From Desulfuromusa sp. (lineage in GTDB: Bacteria; Desulfobacterota; Desulfuromonadia; Desulfuromonadales; Geopsychrobacteraceae): DNA of 64,000 bases. Both the position numbers and the translations under genes were made by a program. The stretch is from positions 1 through 64,000 of the forward strand of contig JAKIUD010000010.1 in assembly GCA_021647765.1 (NCBI GenBank). Reading direction: 5' to 3'. The notes beneath the pieces are model-generated. The model saw nothing but the letters and a program-made list of their open reading frames with translations, had not been told where the DNA came from and searched no databases. Shown here one piece after another: positions 33,871 through 43,027 of this stretch (the first letter of the stretch is position 1; every line of letters starts with the position of its first letter).

Positions 33871-34221
33871 ATGCTGAAACTGTTGAAATGTTTTTTATGG
33901 ATTATTGTGGTTCTTGCGCTGACTCTTGGTTTTGATCAACTGATGGTCAAGCTGCCACTGCATACCCCGGGGTTGAAGCAGACTCAACAGTTCTATGTCG
34001 ATTTTCGTACCCGTCTGATTGAGCTGTTCAGAGGTGATAGCGATCCACCGTCTGTTTCTATCGAAGCAGTGATTGAAACGACAGCAAGGGCTTCAACGCA
34101 ATCGGCCAAAAAATCAAGTCGTTATCTCTATGTTGATGCCAGCGGCACCTTACAGTTTGCAGACAGCCTGCAGCAGGTTCCGAGTCAATATCGTCAGGAC
34201 GCGCAGCCTCTGGCTGAATAA
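33871..34221 (+). CDS. Small membrane-anchored protein with DUF4124-like tail
   Basis: 116 residues: a hydrophobic segment at residues ~5-25, then a soluble part. Its end, Y-L-Y-V-D-A-S-G-T-L-Q-F-A-D-S-L-Q-Q-V-P-S-Q-Y, resembles the DUF4124 pattern of periplasmic proteins (x-V-D-x-x-G-x-x-x-F-x-D-x-x-x-x-V-P). The function is unknown. The MFS transporter starts 4 bp after its stop, so the two are probably co-transcribed and translationally coupled. Confidence 0.65.
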   Translation: MLKLLKCFLWIIVVLALTLGFDQLMVKLPLHTPGLKQTQQFYVDFRTRLIELFRGDSDPPSVSIEAVIETTARASTQSAKKSSRYLYVDASGTLQFADSLQQVPSQYRQDAQPLAE

Positions 34222-34225
34222 TACC

Positions 34226-35548
34226 ATGATTGATCTTAAAAAATATCTTTTAGGAGTTGTGTCAGGCGATGATGATTTAGATCGTGCCTGTAAGAGTATC
34301 CCGGTAGAATCCTGCAAAGAAACTCCCTGGAACTTTCGTATCAACGTTTGTAATGGTGCCGCGTCCAAATTGGCGGAGCAGATTGCCGGGTCGAATCTGA
34401 TCCTTCCCTGGTTGTTTCAATTGCTTGGCACCCCCATCTGGATGTTTGGCTTCCTGATGCCAATCAAACAGACCTTTTCACTTCTTCCGCAAATGGTTGT
34501 CGCAGGTCGGATCCGCCAACTGGCTAAGCGTAAGTGGGTCTGGGTTGGCTCTGGAATTGTCCAGGCTCTGTGTCTGTTGTTGATGATTCCCGTTGCCCTT
34601 TGGTTGCCACCTGCCGCAGCTGGCTTCTCCTTGCTTGCACTTTTGATTGTTTTCAGCACCGCCAGCGGCACCGCATCCGTTGCCTTTCAGGATGTCCTTG
34701 GGAAGACTATCGATAAAGGACATCGCGGCAAACTATTGGCTCGCAGAGCGCTGGTCGGTGGTATCCTTACGACTGCGGCGGGTTTATTGTTGAACCGCTA
34801 CCGGGGAACCCCGCAAGATTTGACCCCAGTTCTGATTCTGTTGCTGATCGCCGCAGTTCTCTGGACTCTTGCTGCATTCTTGTTTGCCCTGATTCGGGAG
34901 TTTCCGGGAGCTGTCCAGGGCGGACGTAATGCAGTGTCTGAAGCACGAGCGGGATTGCAGCTGTTTCGTCATCAGCGTGGCTTCAGAGAATTTTTGTTAG
35001 CCCGAAGTCTGTTGCTATCGGTTGAATTAGCAACCCCTTTTTTTGTTTTGCACGCGGGACAGCTCCTGCAACTGAAAATTCAAAGCATCGGTTCTCTGGT
35101 GATTGCCGTCGGGATTTCCCAGATGCTGAGCAGCCCCTTCTGGGGTCAGATGGCTGATCGTTCCAGCAAGGATGTTATGTCCCTCAGTGCTTTGATCGCT
35201 TTCAGCTCAGTCGTATTGGCCATTGTATTGATATTTCTACCTGTCTATTCAATTCAATACGCAGGCTATATGCTGGTATTCGTACTTATTGGTCTGGCTG
35301 AAGCAGGGGTGCGACTGGGGCGCAAAACCTATCTGGTTGACGCAGCCCCGCACGAGGAAAGAGCTACTTATACAGCGTTCAGTAACAGTATGGTTGGATT
35401 TATCGCCATCGCCAGCGGCATCACCGGCTTAATTGCCCAGTGGCTGGGGGCATCCATCATGCTGCTGACAATCGCAGCTTTCATGTTGTTTGGTTTCCTG
35501 GCCTGTCGGAAAATGCCGGAAGCAGACACAATGATAAATACGGAATAG
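34226..35548 (+). CDS. Major facilitator superfamily transporter
   Basis: A 440-residue, mostly hydrophobic protein with about 12 predicted membrane segments and a short cytoplasmic N-terminus. The loop after helix 2, with R-I-R-Q-L-A-K-R-K, resembles the MFS signature, and W-G-Q-M-A-D-R-S-S-K-D matches the G-x-x-x-D-R-x-x-R/K loop in the second half. The open frame extends upstream to 34073, but the ATG at 34226 directly follows the stop of the small upstream gene, and the upstream part is its shadow. The substrate is unknown. The stop codon abuts the 3' end of the convergent amidase gene. Confidence 0.78.
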   Translation: MIDLKKYLLGVVSGDDDLDRACKSIPVESCKETPWNFRINVCNGAASKLAEQIAGSNLILPWLFQLLGTPIWMFGFLMPIKQTFSLLPQMVVAGRIRQLAKRKWVWVGSGIVQALCLLLMIPVALWLPPAAAGFSLLALLIVFSTASGTASVAFQDVLGKTIDKGHRGKLLARRALVGGILTTAAGLLLNRYRGTPQDLTPVLILLLIAAVLWTLAAFLFALIREFPGAVQGGRNAVSEARAGLQLFRHQRGFREFLLARSLLLSVELATPFFVLHAGQLLQLKIQSIGSLVIAVGISQMLSSPFWGQMADRSSKDVMSLSALIAFSSVVLAIVLIFLPVYSIQYAGYMLVFVLIGLAEAGVRLGRKTYLVDAAPHEERATYTAFSNSMVGFIAIASGITGLIAQWLGASIMLLTIAAFMLFGFLACRKMPEADTMINTE

Positions 35549-36334
35549 TTAAGGTGTCCCGTAAATATCTGCCCGCCGGTCATTCAGGATATTAATTTGT
35601 TTGCGGTACTTTTCCATTTCAGAAAAATCGAACTTTGCCACCAGTTCGATATCCTCTTCTGCAGCTATTTGCAAAACATCACCCAATGGCGATATCAACT
35701 GACTTAGCCCAGTAAAGTCAAGTTTCCCCTGAATGCCACAGCAGTTAGCAGCAATCACAAACAGTTGATTTTCTATCGCTCGGGCACGCAGAAGAGTTTT
35801 CCAATGTTCCTGTCGTGGTTTCGGCCATTCTGCAGGGATGCAGATAATTTCTGCCCCTTCCAGCGCCAGCTTGCGGAATAATTCTGGGAAACGCAGGTCA
35901 TAACAGATTGCCACCCCCAGGCGACCAACCGAGGTATCTACCACTAAGCTGTGATTTCCAGCACCAAGGAATTGATCTTCGCGCATGGAAGAAAACAAGT
36001 GTAGTTTTCGATAGCTACCGACGATATCTCCCTTATCAATGACATAGGCAGTATTAAAAATTGTGCCATCCTCTAATTCTGGCAAGCTTCCAACAGTGAC
36101 CAGGTCAAGCTTGCGGCATTCGCTTTGAAGTTCCTGCAAAACTCTCGGGGTCTCTTTAGCAAGCTCTGGAAGATTGCGATAATCGTAACCACAACTCCAC
36201 ATTTCAGGTAATACGGCTAACTGAGCCCCTTTTTGCGCCACCCGCTGCAATGCTGCTGTAACTGTGTCAAGGTTGGCATCAATATAACCAAGAGCAATGT
36301 GAAATTGGATTGAAGCACAAGTTGTTTGTTTCAT
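35549..36334 (-). CDS. Carbon-nitrogen hydrolase (nitrilase superfamily, omega-amidase-like)
   Basis: 261 residues with the nitrilase Glu-Lys-Cys triad: Glu in L-P-E-M-W-S-C-G-Y (~residue 43), Lys in Y-R-K-L-H-L-F (~112) and Cys in A-I-C-Y-D-L-R-F-P-E-L (~145). The R-A-R-A-I-E-N-Q and S-P-L-G-D blocks are also conserved. The overall style resembles omega-amidase/Nit2 (YafV-like) enzymes that hydrolyse 2-oxo-amides and related dead-end amides. GGAG precedes the ATG. It is transcribed convergently with the MFS gene, with no gap between their stop codons. The exact substrate is not known. Confidence 0.85.
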   Translation of the reverse strand: MKQTTCASIQFHIALGYIDANLDTVTAALQRVAQKGAQLAVLPEMWSCGYDYRNLPELAKETPRVLQELQSECRKLDLVTVGSLPELEDGTIFNTAYVIDKGDIVGSYRKLHLFSSMREDQFLGAGNHSLVVDTSVGRLGVAICYDLRFPELFRKLALEGAEIICIPAEWPKPRQEHWKTLLRARAIENQLFVIAANCCGIQGKLDFTGLSQLISPLGDVLQIAAEEDIELVAKFDFSEMEKYRKQINILNDRRADIYGTP

Positions 36335-36690
36335 TTTTTCTCCATTTTCTCGGCAATGTGAAATATCGTTCTACATCTTGTAGGCCATGCTGTAGGCTGG
36401 TCTTCGTATAAATCTTCTTTAACGGTAAAAAGCCGTGAAAGGAAAAAAGAATGTCATATTTATTATTGTTTTTCCCTGCCGCATGTGTATACTGTGTACG
36501 ATCTTTTTTAACAAATAGCACATTATTTAAGGAACGGCAGCCCCTTGAAGGGATATTTTATACTCATTTGGCTGTTTTGTAAAACGGTGGAAAATCTCTG
36601 TCTGTTGGTGGTTTTCTTCAAGATATTTGATGGAGATTGGCAAACTAGAATACACGGATTGATTCACCCTTTTTTAGAAAGTGCATTAAC
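36335..36690. other. Divergent intergenic region before the NQR operon
   Basis: These 356 bp lie between the amidase start and nqrA and must hold both promoters. They are AT-rich, with a TATACT at 36559-36564 as a possible -10 for nqrA but no matching -35. The inverted segment C-A-G-C-C...G-G-C-T-G (about 36537-36575) and small hairpins around 36430 are visible. I see no coding sequence and no recognised regulator site. Confidence 0.3.
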
Positions 36691-38028
36691 ATGATCAAAA
36701 TCAGTAAGGGCTTGGATCTGCCAATTACCGGCAGTCCCGAACAGGTAATCTCTGATGGTTTGATGGTGAATACCGTCGCAATACTGGGTCCAGATTATGT
36801 CGGCATGAGACCAGGTATGTGTGTAAAGGTTGGTGATCAAGTCAAACTCGGACAACAGTTGTTTACTGACAAAAAAACTGCAGGAGTCAAATATACGGCT
36901 CCGGGTTGTGGTGAAGTGATTGCTATAAATCGTGGGCAACGACGCGTATTGCAATCAATTGTTATCAAGCTGAATGGCACTGATGCCGAGAGGTTTGATT
37001 CCTTTTCTGCAGCAGAACTCGAAAATCTGGATCGCGATAAAGTGGTTAACAATCTGGTTGATTCGGGTCTCTGGCCGGTATTGCGCACCCGTCCGTTTAA
37101 CAAAGTTCCCGCGATTGAAAGTGTTCCACATTCCATTTTTGTCACCGCTATGGACACCAATCCACTGGCGGCAAATGCAGAACTAATTATTAAAGAGGAG
37201 GAGCAGGCTTTTACCAATGGTCTCAAAATCCTGACTCGGCTGACAGAGGGGAAAGTTTTTGTTTGCCAGAAGCCAGGGGGTGCTCTGCCTTCGGTCAATG
37301 GAACCAGTAAAGAGGAATTTGACGGCCCTCACCCTGCCGGACTGGCTGGTACCCACATCCATTTTCTCGACCCGGTTTCTGAAGAGAAAACTGTCTGGTC
37401 GATCAACTATCAGGATGTGATTGCGTTTGGTAAATTTTTTATCTCCGGCCAATTGCCGATCGACCGGGTTATTGCCCTTGGTGGCCCCGGGGTTAAAAAT
37501 CCCCGGTTAGTGCGAACCCGTATCGGCGCTTCCCTTGAAGAATTGATGGCTGGTGAACTTAAACCCGGCGAGCAAAGGATTGTTTCTGGCTCGGTTCTGG
37601 CTGGCACGACTGCTGAAGGACCGATGGCTTTTTTGGGTCGCTATCACCTGCAGGTTTCGGTGCTGCCAGAAAAACGAGACCGAGAGTTTATTGCCTCTTT
37701 GACGGCTGGAGAGGATAGGTACTCAGTTCAACGGGTATTCTTATCGGCATTCACCGGAGGTCCGTCAAAACCGATGAACACCAGTCAATACGGAAGCAAG
37801 GATAATTTGCTGGCTATTGGGTCTTTTGAAAAAGTCATGCCTCTTGATGTTTTGCCAAATTATCTGCTCCGCAGTCTTGCTGCTGGGGATACTGATGAGG
37901 CTCAGGATCTTGGTTGCCTGGAGTTGGCGGAAGAGGATCTGGCTCTATGCAACTATGTTTGTGCCGGGAAAAATGATTACGGCATCATGTTGCGGGACGC
38001 ACTCACCATCATTGAGAAAGAGGGATAA
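36691..38028 (+). CDS. nqrA: Na+-translocating NADH:quinone reductase subunit A
   Basis: This 445-residue subunit is the membrane-associated, cytoplasmic part of Na+-NQR that takes part in quinone binding. It begins M-I-K-I-S-K-G-L-D-L-P-I-T-G-S-P, the usual NqrA start, and has the barrel-sandwich G-M-x-V-K-V-G-D-Q-V-K-L-G-Q motif near residue 48 and P-G-C-G-E-V near 72. The length agrees with the family (~446). It is the first gene of nqrABCDEF, with nqrB following after 5 bp. The complex couples NADH oxidation to Na+ export. Confidence 0.95.
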   Translation: MIKISKGLDLPITGSPEQVISDGLMVNTVAILGPDYVGMRPGMCVKVGDQVKLGQQLFTDKKTAGVKYTAPGCGEVIAINRGQRRVLQSIVIKLNGTDAERFDSFSAAELENLDRDKVVNNLVDSGLWPVLRTRPFNKVPAIESVPHSIFVTAMDTNPLAANAELIIKEEEQAFTNGLKILTRLTEGKVFVCQKPGGALPSVNGTSKEEFDGPHPAGLAGTHIHFLDPVSEEKTVWSINYQDVIAFGKFFISGQLPIDRVIALGGPGVKNPRLVRTRIGASLEELMAGELKPGEQRIVSGSVLAGTTAEGPMAFLGRYHLQVSVLPEKRDREFIASLTAGEDRYSVQRVFLSAFTGGPSKPMNTSQYGSKDNLLAIGSFEKVMPLDVLPNYLLRSLAAGDTDEAQDLGCLELAEEDLALCNYVCAGKNDYGIMLRDALTIIEKEG

Positions 38029-38033
38029 CGGCT

Positions 38034-39149
38034 GTGAAATTATTTGATGTATTGTCCGAAGCAGTAGATAAATCACTCTACTCTCCCACTGATGTAACGA
38101 CGGGTTCCACCCATGTGCGAGACAGCATAAATCATAAACGGGTGATGAGTATTATTCTGCTGGCACTCCTTCCCTGTATTCTGATGGCACTGTGGAACAG
38201 TGGATATCAGGCAAACCTGACCTTGAATCAGATGCTGGCTGCGGGACAGATCGATAGCCTCCCTAATTTAAGTGACTATACGTCGATGTCTGCAAACCTG
38301 CTGAAAGGTCTGGGGCTTTTTTTGCCATTGCTGATTGTCACAATGATTACCCAGGCCTTCTGGGTCGCTTTGTTTGCCTCAATGCGTAAGAGGGCAATTG
38401 GCTCTGGTTTCCTGGTAACCTCGGTTCTGATTGTTTTACTGATGCCACCAACTGCTCCCTGGTGGCAGGTTGCGATTGCAACATCCTTTGGTGTTGTTAT
38501 CGGTCGTGAAATTTTTGGTGGTACCGGGATGCACTTTCTCCCCCCGGCGCTGGTTTCCTGGGTGTTCATGTATATGGCCTATCCCCAGTCAATTTCTGGC
38601 GATGCCGTCTGGACTGCAGTTGATGGTTATACTGGAGCAACTCCACTGGCGATGGCACTGGGTGATGGTGTTTCCAGCTTGGCGGCACAGGGAATTACCT
38701 GGCAATCAGCATTTTTGGGAACGATCCCCGGAACCATGGGTGAAACATCGACGTTAGCTTGTCTGTTTGGCGCAGCAATTCTGCTGATTACGGGGATTGC
38801 TTCCTGGCGGATTATTATTTCAATTCTGCTAGGAGTTGTCTCTCTCTCTTCAATTTTGGTTATATCTAATCCAGAAGCAATGGGGCCAGCTTGGCACCTT
38901 GTTCTCGGTGGTTTGGCTTTTGGGGTGGTTTTTCTGGCAACAGATCATTCTGCGGCAGCTATGACTGTGAAAGGACAGTGGATCAGCGGTATTTTGATTG
39001 GTTTACTGATCGTTATTGTTCGCGTGTTTAACCCGATGATGCCGGAAAGTGTCGGAATGATTATCCTGTTTGGTAGCGTTATGTCTCCACTTGTTGATCG
39101 CCTGGTAGTGAATGCACACATCAAGAAAAGGAAGTCGCGCCATGTCTAA
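38034..39149 (+). CDS. nqrB: Na+-NQR subunit B
   Basis: A 371-residue integral membrane subunit that carries a covalent FMN and riboflavin and is thought to hold the Na+ pathway. The FMN attachment motif is seen as D-G-Y-T-G-A-T-P-L-A near residue 200 (threonine of G-A-T). About ten hydrophobic helices are visible. The length is about 40 residues shorter than the Vibrio protein (~412), apparently at the N-terminus, which starts MKLFDVLSEAVDKSLYSP. Its end overlaps the nqrC start by 8 bp. Confidence 0.94.
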   Translation: MKLFDVLSEAVDKSLYSPTDVTTGSTHVRDSINHKRVMSIILLALLPCILMALWNSGYQANLTLNQMLAAGQIDSLPNLSDYTSMSANLLKGLGLFLPLLIVTMITQAFWVALFASMRKRAIGSGFLVTSVLIVLLMPPTAPWWQVAIATSFGVVIGREIFGGTGMHFLPPALVSWVFMYMAYPQSISGDAVWTAVDGYTGATPLAMALGDGVSSLAAQGITWQSAFLGTIPGTMGETSTLACLFGAAILLITGIASWRIIISILLGVVSLSSILVISNPEAMGPAWHLVLGGLAFGVVFLATDHSAAAMTVKGQWISGILIGLLIVIVRVFNPMMPESVGMIILFGSVMSPLVDRLVVNAHIKKRKSRHV

Positions 39150-39915
39150 TGATTCTACTTTTAAAACCTTCCTGGTTGCCTTTCTGCTTTGTGTTGTCTG
39201 TTCAATACTGGTCTGTTTGGCTGCTCTTGTCCGAATTGATCGTGAAGCCTACAACAAGCAACTGGAAATCCGTAGAACGGTTCTTGCTGCTGATGGTTAT
39301 CAAGATAAGATTGCTGCTGGCGGTGATATCGATAAGTTGTTTCTTGACAATATGGAGCGGAAGATTGTCGATTTAGAGACGGGTCAGTATACGACTGCTG
39401 TTGACGTGGCAACCTACGATCAAAGGGCTGCACTGGAAAATCCAGAATTAACCGTAAAGATCCCTGCTGAATTTGATATTGCTGGAATGGGTAGGCGGGC
39501 AAAATATGCCGCTATTTATGTGACCAAAGATGGTGATGTAATCCTGCCGATTTGGGGAGCCGGGATGTGGGGGCAAATGCACGGCTATATTGCCCTGAAA
39601 AAGGATGGGTCAACTGTCAAGGGTTTCACCTTCTATGAGCATGCTGAAACTCCGGGTCTTGGTGCTGAAGTCGATAACCCCCGTTGGAAAGCACAATGGC
39701 CAGGTAAGCAGATTTATGACAACTCGGGAAAATTGGCGATTAAAGTTGTCAAAAACGGTAAATATAATCCTAATGCTCCAGATGCCAACAGTACAATCGA
39801 TGGCCTTGCAGGTGCGACGGTGACCAGCATACATGTCAAAGAGATTGTCCGCTACTGGTTCGGTGAACATGGATATGCCAAGTTTTTAGCTGAACTCAAA
39901 GCAAAGAGAGGTTAG
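39142..39915 (+). CDS. nqrC: Na+-NQR subunit C
   Basis: A 257-residue subunit with one N-terminal membrane helix (residues ~8-28) and a periplasmic FMN-binding domain. The flavinylation motif [10 protein letters not shown] is near residue 226; the FMN is attached to Thr by ApbE, whose gene lies downstream in this cluster. The ATG at 39142 is chosen because AGGAAG precedes it, rather than the ORF start 30 bp upstream inside nqrB. Confidence 0.94.
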   Translation: MSNDSTFKTFLVAFLLCVVCSILVCLAALVRIDREAYNKQLEIRRTVLAADGYQDKIAAGGDIDKLFLDNMERKIVDLETGQYTTAVDVATYDQRAALENPELTVKIPAEFDIAGMGRRAKYAAIYVTKDGDVILPIWGAGMWGQMHGYIALKKDGSTVKGFTFYEHAETPGLGAEVDNPRWKAQWPGKQIYDNSGKLAIKVVKNGKYNPNAPDANSTIDGLAGATVTSIHVKEIVRYWFGEHGYAKFLAELKAKRG

Positions 39916-39917
39916 TC

Positions 39918-40532
39918 ATGGCAAAAGCAAAAGATGCGCTGCTGGATCCGCTATTTAACAATAATCCAATTGCGCTGCAAATTCTTGGGATATGTTCCGC
40001 TCTGGCTGTTACCAATAAACTATCAACTGCCCTGACGATGGGAATTGCGGTTACGTTGGTGACTGGCTTTTCAAGTGGAGCGATCAGTGCGATTCGGAAA
40101 CATATTCCAACCAGTATCCGAATTATTGTGCAGATGACCATTATTGCGACGCTGGTTATCATTATTGATCAGATGTTAAAGGCTTATGCTTACGAAATGA
40201 GTAAAGCCTTGTCGGTTTATGTTGGACTGATTATTACCAACTGTATCGTCATGGGTCGTGCTGAAGCCTACGCGATGAAGAATCCAGTGGGTTTAAGTTT
40301 TCTCGATGGCATAGGTAATGGTCTAGGCTACATGCTGGTGCTGCTGTTAGTCGGTCTGGTTCGTGAGCTTTTCGGCTCAGGTAAAGTCTTTGGTTTTACA
40401 GTTCTCAATCCTGTGAATGATGGCGGTTGGTATGTTACCAACGGTCTGATGCTGCTGGCACCCAGTGCTTTCTTCCTGATTGGTTTTATCATCTGGGGAT
40501 TGCGTACCTGGAAGCCTGAACTTCAAGAATAG
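39918..40532 (+). CDS. nqrD: Na+-NQR subunit D
   Basis: A 204-residue membrane subunit with six hydrophobic helices. With NqrE it forms the symmetric NqrDE pair that holds a membrane-embedded Fe centre. The conserved [13 protein letters not shown] motif near residue 110 provides the cysteine. It starts 2 bp after nqrC, preceded by AGAGAGG. Confidence 0.95.
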   Translation: MAKAKDALLDPLFNNNPIALQILGICSALAVTNKLSTALTMGIAVTLVTGFSSGAISAIRKHIPTSIRIIVQMTIIATLVIIIDQMLKAYAYEMSKALSVYVGLIITNCIVMGRAEAYAMKNPVGLSFLDGIGNGLGYMLVLLLVGLVRELFGSGKVFGFTVLNPVNDGGWYVTNGLMLLAPSAFFLIGFIIWGLRTWKPELQE

Positions 40533-40543
40533 GAAGCGCCGCC

Positions 40544-41152
40544 ATGTCTCATTACTTTACATTATTCTTTGATTCGGTTTTTATCGATAACATTGCCCTG
40601 ACTTTTTTCCTTGGCATGTGTACCTTTATTGCCGTTTCGAAAAAAGTCAAGACGGCGATGATGCTGGGAATTGCGGTGACTGCTGTCTCGTTCATTACCG
40701 TACCGGTTAACAACCTTCTCTACATTTTTCTGTTGCGAAAAGGTGCTCTGGCATGGGCGGGTTATCCCAATCTTGACCTCAGCTTCCTTGGGTTGATCTG
40801 TTACATTGCAGTTATTGCAGCGATTGTACAAATTTTGGAGATGGCTCTAGATAAGTATCTTCCCGCTCTATATAACGCACTCGGTATCTTCTTACCGTTG
40901 ATCACGGTTAACTGTGCCATCCTCGGTGGTTCACTGTTTATGGTCGAGCGTGATTATAATTTTATGGAGAGTACTGTATACGGCATTGGTGTTGGAGTTG
41001 GTTTTGCCGTGGCGATCAGTTTACTTGCCGGTATACGGGAGAAGCTATTGTATAGCGATGTCCCCAAAGGGCTGCGTGGCGTTGGAGTCACTTTCCTGAT
41101 TGTTGGATTGGTTGCAATGTCGTTCAAGGCATTTTCAGGCCTACAATTTTAA
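40544..41152 (+). CDS. nqrE: Na+-NQR subunit E
   Basis: A 202-residue membrane subunit homologous to NqrD in inverted topology. The cysteine-containing motif [11 protein letters not shown] near residue 120 pairs with that of NqrD, and F-F-L-G-M-C-T-F near residue 22 supplies the second conserved cysteine. It lies 11 bp after nqrD, with AGGAAG as ribosome-binding site. Confidence 0.95.
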   Translation: MSHYFTLFFDSVFIDNIALTFFLGMCTFIAVSKKVKTAMMLGIAVTAVSFITVPVNNLLYIFLLRKGALAWAGYPNLDLSFLGLICYIAVIAAIVQILEMALDKYLPALYNALGIFLPLITVNCAILGGSLFMVERDYNFMESTVYGIGVGVGFAVAISLLAGIREKLLYSDVPKGLRGVGVTFLIVGLVAMSFKAFSGLQF

Positions 41153-41188
41153 ACCGTTCCTCTTGAATGATAAGGATTGGATGATAGT

Positions 41189-42421
41189 ATGGATTTCTCT
41201 CTCGTAATAGCTGGTAGCATAATGTTTACCGGTGTCATTCTAGTTCTGGTGGCCATTATTCTAGTGGCACGCAAGAGCCTGGTTCCCAGCGGCGATATTA
41301 ATTTTTTTATCAATGATGATCCAGACAAAACCATTGTGACCAAGCCTGGTGGCAAGCTCCTTGGTGCTCTTGCTGACCATGGAATTTTTATCCCTTCGGC
41401 ATGCGGCGGTGGCGGCAGCTGTGGTCAATGTCTGGTGCAGGTCTTTGATGGTGGCGGTGACATCCTTCCGACAGAGACTGGATTTATCAATAAAAAGAAG
41501 GCACGCGAAGGTTACCGGTTGGGCTGTCAGGTTGGTGTCAAGCAGGATATGAAGCTAGGTATTCCTGCCGAAATATTCGATATTAAAAAATGGGAATGCA
41601 CAGTCCGATCAAATGATGGCAAGGCGACATTTATCAAGGAGCTGATTGTTGACCTTCCTGAAGGTGAGGATTGTGATTTCAGAGCCGGTGGTTATATTCA
41701 GATCGAAGCACCGCCACATGAGCTTTCCTACTCAGAATTTGATATTGAGGATGAATACAGGGAGGATTGGGATAAATTTGATTTGTGGCGCTATAAATCC
41801 ATCGTTAAGGAACCAATTATGCGTGCATATTCAATGGCCAGTTATCCCTTAGAAAAAGGGATGATCATGCTCAACGTTCGGGTTTGCCCACCACCTCCAA
41901 ACGTGCCGGATGCACCCCCCGGACAGATGTCATCATTTATTTTTAACCTTAAACCTGGCGATAAGGTCACTATATCTGGTCCTTATGGTGAATTCTTTGC
42001 CCGTGAAACCGATAACGAAATGGTCTTCATTGGTGGTGGTGCTGGTATGGCACCGATGCGTTCCCATATCCTTGACCAACTGTTGCGGTTGAAGACAACC
42101 CGTAAAATGACTTACTGGTATGGAGCACGTAGCCTTAAAGAGATGTTCTATGTTGAGGAGTTTAATGAACTTCAGGAGAAATATCCTAACTTCAGCTGGC
42201 ATATTGCCCTGTCTGATCCGCTACCGGAAGATAATTGGACAGGTTTGACTGGGTTTATCCATCAAGTTCTTTATGATGAATACATCAAGGATCACGAGGC
42301 TCCAGAGGATTGCGAATACTACATGTGTGGTCCTCCATTGATGGCAAATGCTGTTACTAGTATGCTGCTTGAACAGGGTGTAGAACGTGAAAACATCATG
42401 TTTGATGATTTTGGTCCCTGA
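41189..42421 (+). CDS. nqrF: Na+-NQR subunit F (NADH dehydrogenase, 2Fe-2S/FAD)
   Basis: The 410-residue electron-entry subunit. An N-terminal membrane anchor (residues 5-27) is followed by a ferredoxin domain with [10 protein letters not shown] near residue 72 and the fourth Cys in R-L-G-C-Q-V. The FAD domain has R-A-Y-S-M-A-S-Y-P (~residue 212), and the NADH domain has [11 protein letters not shown] and C-G-P-P-L-M. It ends in D-D-F-G-P. The ATG at 41189 is preferred to the TTG at 41177; AAGGA is at 41172-41176. It completes nqrABCDEF. Confidence 0.95.
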   Translation: MDFSLVIAGSIMFTGVILVLVAIILVARKSLVPSGDINFFINDDPDKTIVTKPGGKLLGALADHGIFIPSACGGGGSCGQCLVQVFDGGGDILPTETGFINKKKAREGYRLGCQVGVKQDMKLGIPAEIFDIKKWECTVRSNDGKATFIKELIVDLPEGEDCDFRAGGYIQIEAPPHELSYSEFDIEDEYREDWDKFDLWRYKSIVKEPIMRAYSMASYPLEKGMIMLNVRVCPPPPNVPDAPPGQMSSFIFNLKPGDKVTISGPYGEFFARETDNEMVFIGGGAGMAPMRSHILDQLLRLKTTRKMTYWYGARSLKEMFYVEEFNELQEKYPNFSWHIALSDPLPEDNWTGLTGFIHQVLYDEYIKDHEAPEDCEYYMCGPPLMANAVTSMLLEQGVERENIMFDDFGP

Positions 42422-42507
42422 TTGGAGCGGTTAGCTGAAAAGAATTAACCCTGACAATCCTGTTGAATTAAACGGTTAGGGATTTGATCGATAAAGGAGA
42501 AGGCCAG

Positions 42508-42963
42508 ATGCCATACGGACAAGCAAAAGAGATAGTAAATGCTGCCCAAGAGTTTCACCGCAGAGCGAGCACCTTTTATCAGCAGCTCGCTGATAAAGCT
42601 GAGGGCACACGAGTTAAAATGTTGCTTGATTATCTGGTTCGTCACGAGGCTCACCTGGAGCGTGCTTTAGCTAAATACAAAGATGAAATCAAATCTAAAG
42701 CTCTAGATGCATGGTATCAATACGCCCAAGAGCAATGTCTGATGCAGCCATTTGATGTCAGCCAATATCCAAAGGAGATGACAGTTGAAGATATCATGAA
42801 AATTGGTTTGGACATTGACCGTTGCCTTATTGCATCCTACAAGGGAATGGTAGAGGCTGCTACGACTCCTGAAGTACGTGAGATTTTTGAAAGTTTACTA
42901 TTGATGGAAAAACAGCAAAAACATAAACTGGCCAGAATTGCACTTGAAATTGATGAAATGTAA
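42508..42963 (+). CDS. Ferritin-like (rubrerythrin-type) helical protein in the NQR operon
   Basis: A 151-residue, all-helical protein. Pairs of E-F-H/E-A-H and E-K-Q-Q-K-H residues (E-F-H-R-R-A near residue 13, R-H-E-A-H-L-E near 48, L-M-E-K-Q-Q-K-H near 136) are spaced as in ferritin-like/rubrerythrin domains that bind a di-iron site. No rubredoxin C-x-x-C domain is present. It starts after AAGGAGA, 86 bp after nqrF, and is followed by a terminator. A role in iron supply to, or oxidative protection of, the NQR complex is inference from position only. Confidence 0.6.
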   Translation: MPYGQAKEIVNAAQEFHRRASTFYQQLADKAEGTRVKMLLDYLVRHEAHLERALAKYKDEIKSKALDAWYQYAQEQCLMQPFDVSQYPKEMTVEDIMKIGLDIDRCLIASYKGMVEAATTPEVREIFESLLLMEKQQKHKLARIALEIDEM

Positions 42964-42988
42964 GGAATCCTGACCAGCATTATTTATA

Positions 42989-43018
42989 AAGCCGCGTCAA
43001 TTGATGCGGCTTTTTTTT
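42989..43018 (+). terminator. Rho-independent terminator between the ferritin-like gene and apbE
   Basis: AAGCCGC (42989-42995) pairs with GCGGCTT (43006-43012) and runs into eight Ts (43011-43018). The apbE ribosome-binding site (GGAG) starts immediately after it. It closes the nqrA-F/ferritin-like transcript, so apbE and nqrM would depend on read-through or a promoter that I cannot see. Confidence 0.85.
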
Positions 43019-43027
43019 GGAGAATAA

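Noticed and set aside
36488..36564. Promoter for nqrA around the TATACT sequences
   Set aside because: No -35 at a proper distance could be found, so no promoter is claimed beyond the note on the intergenic region.
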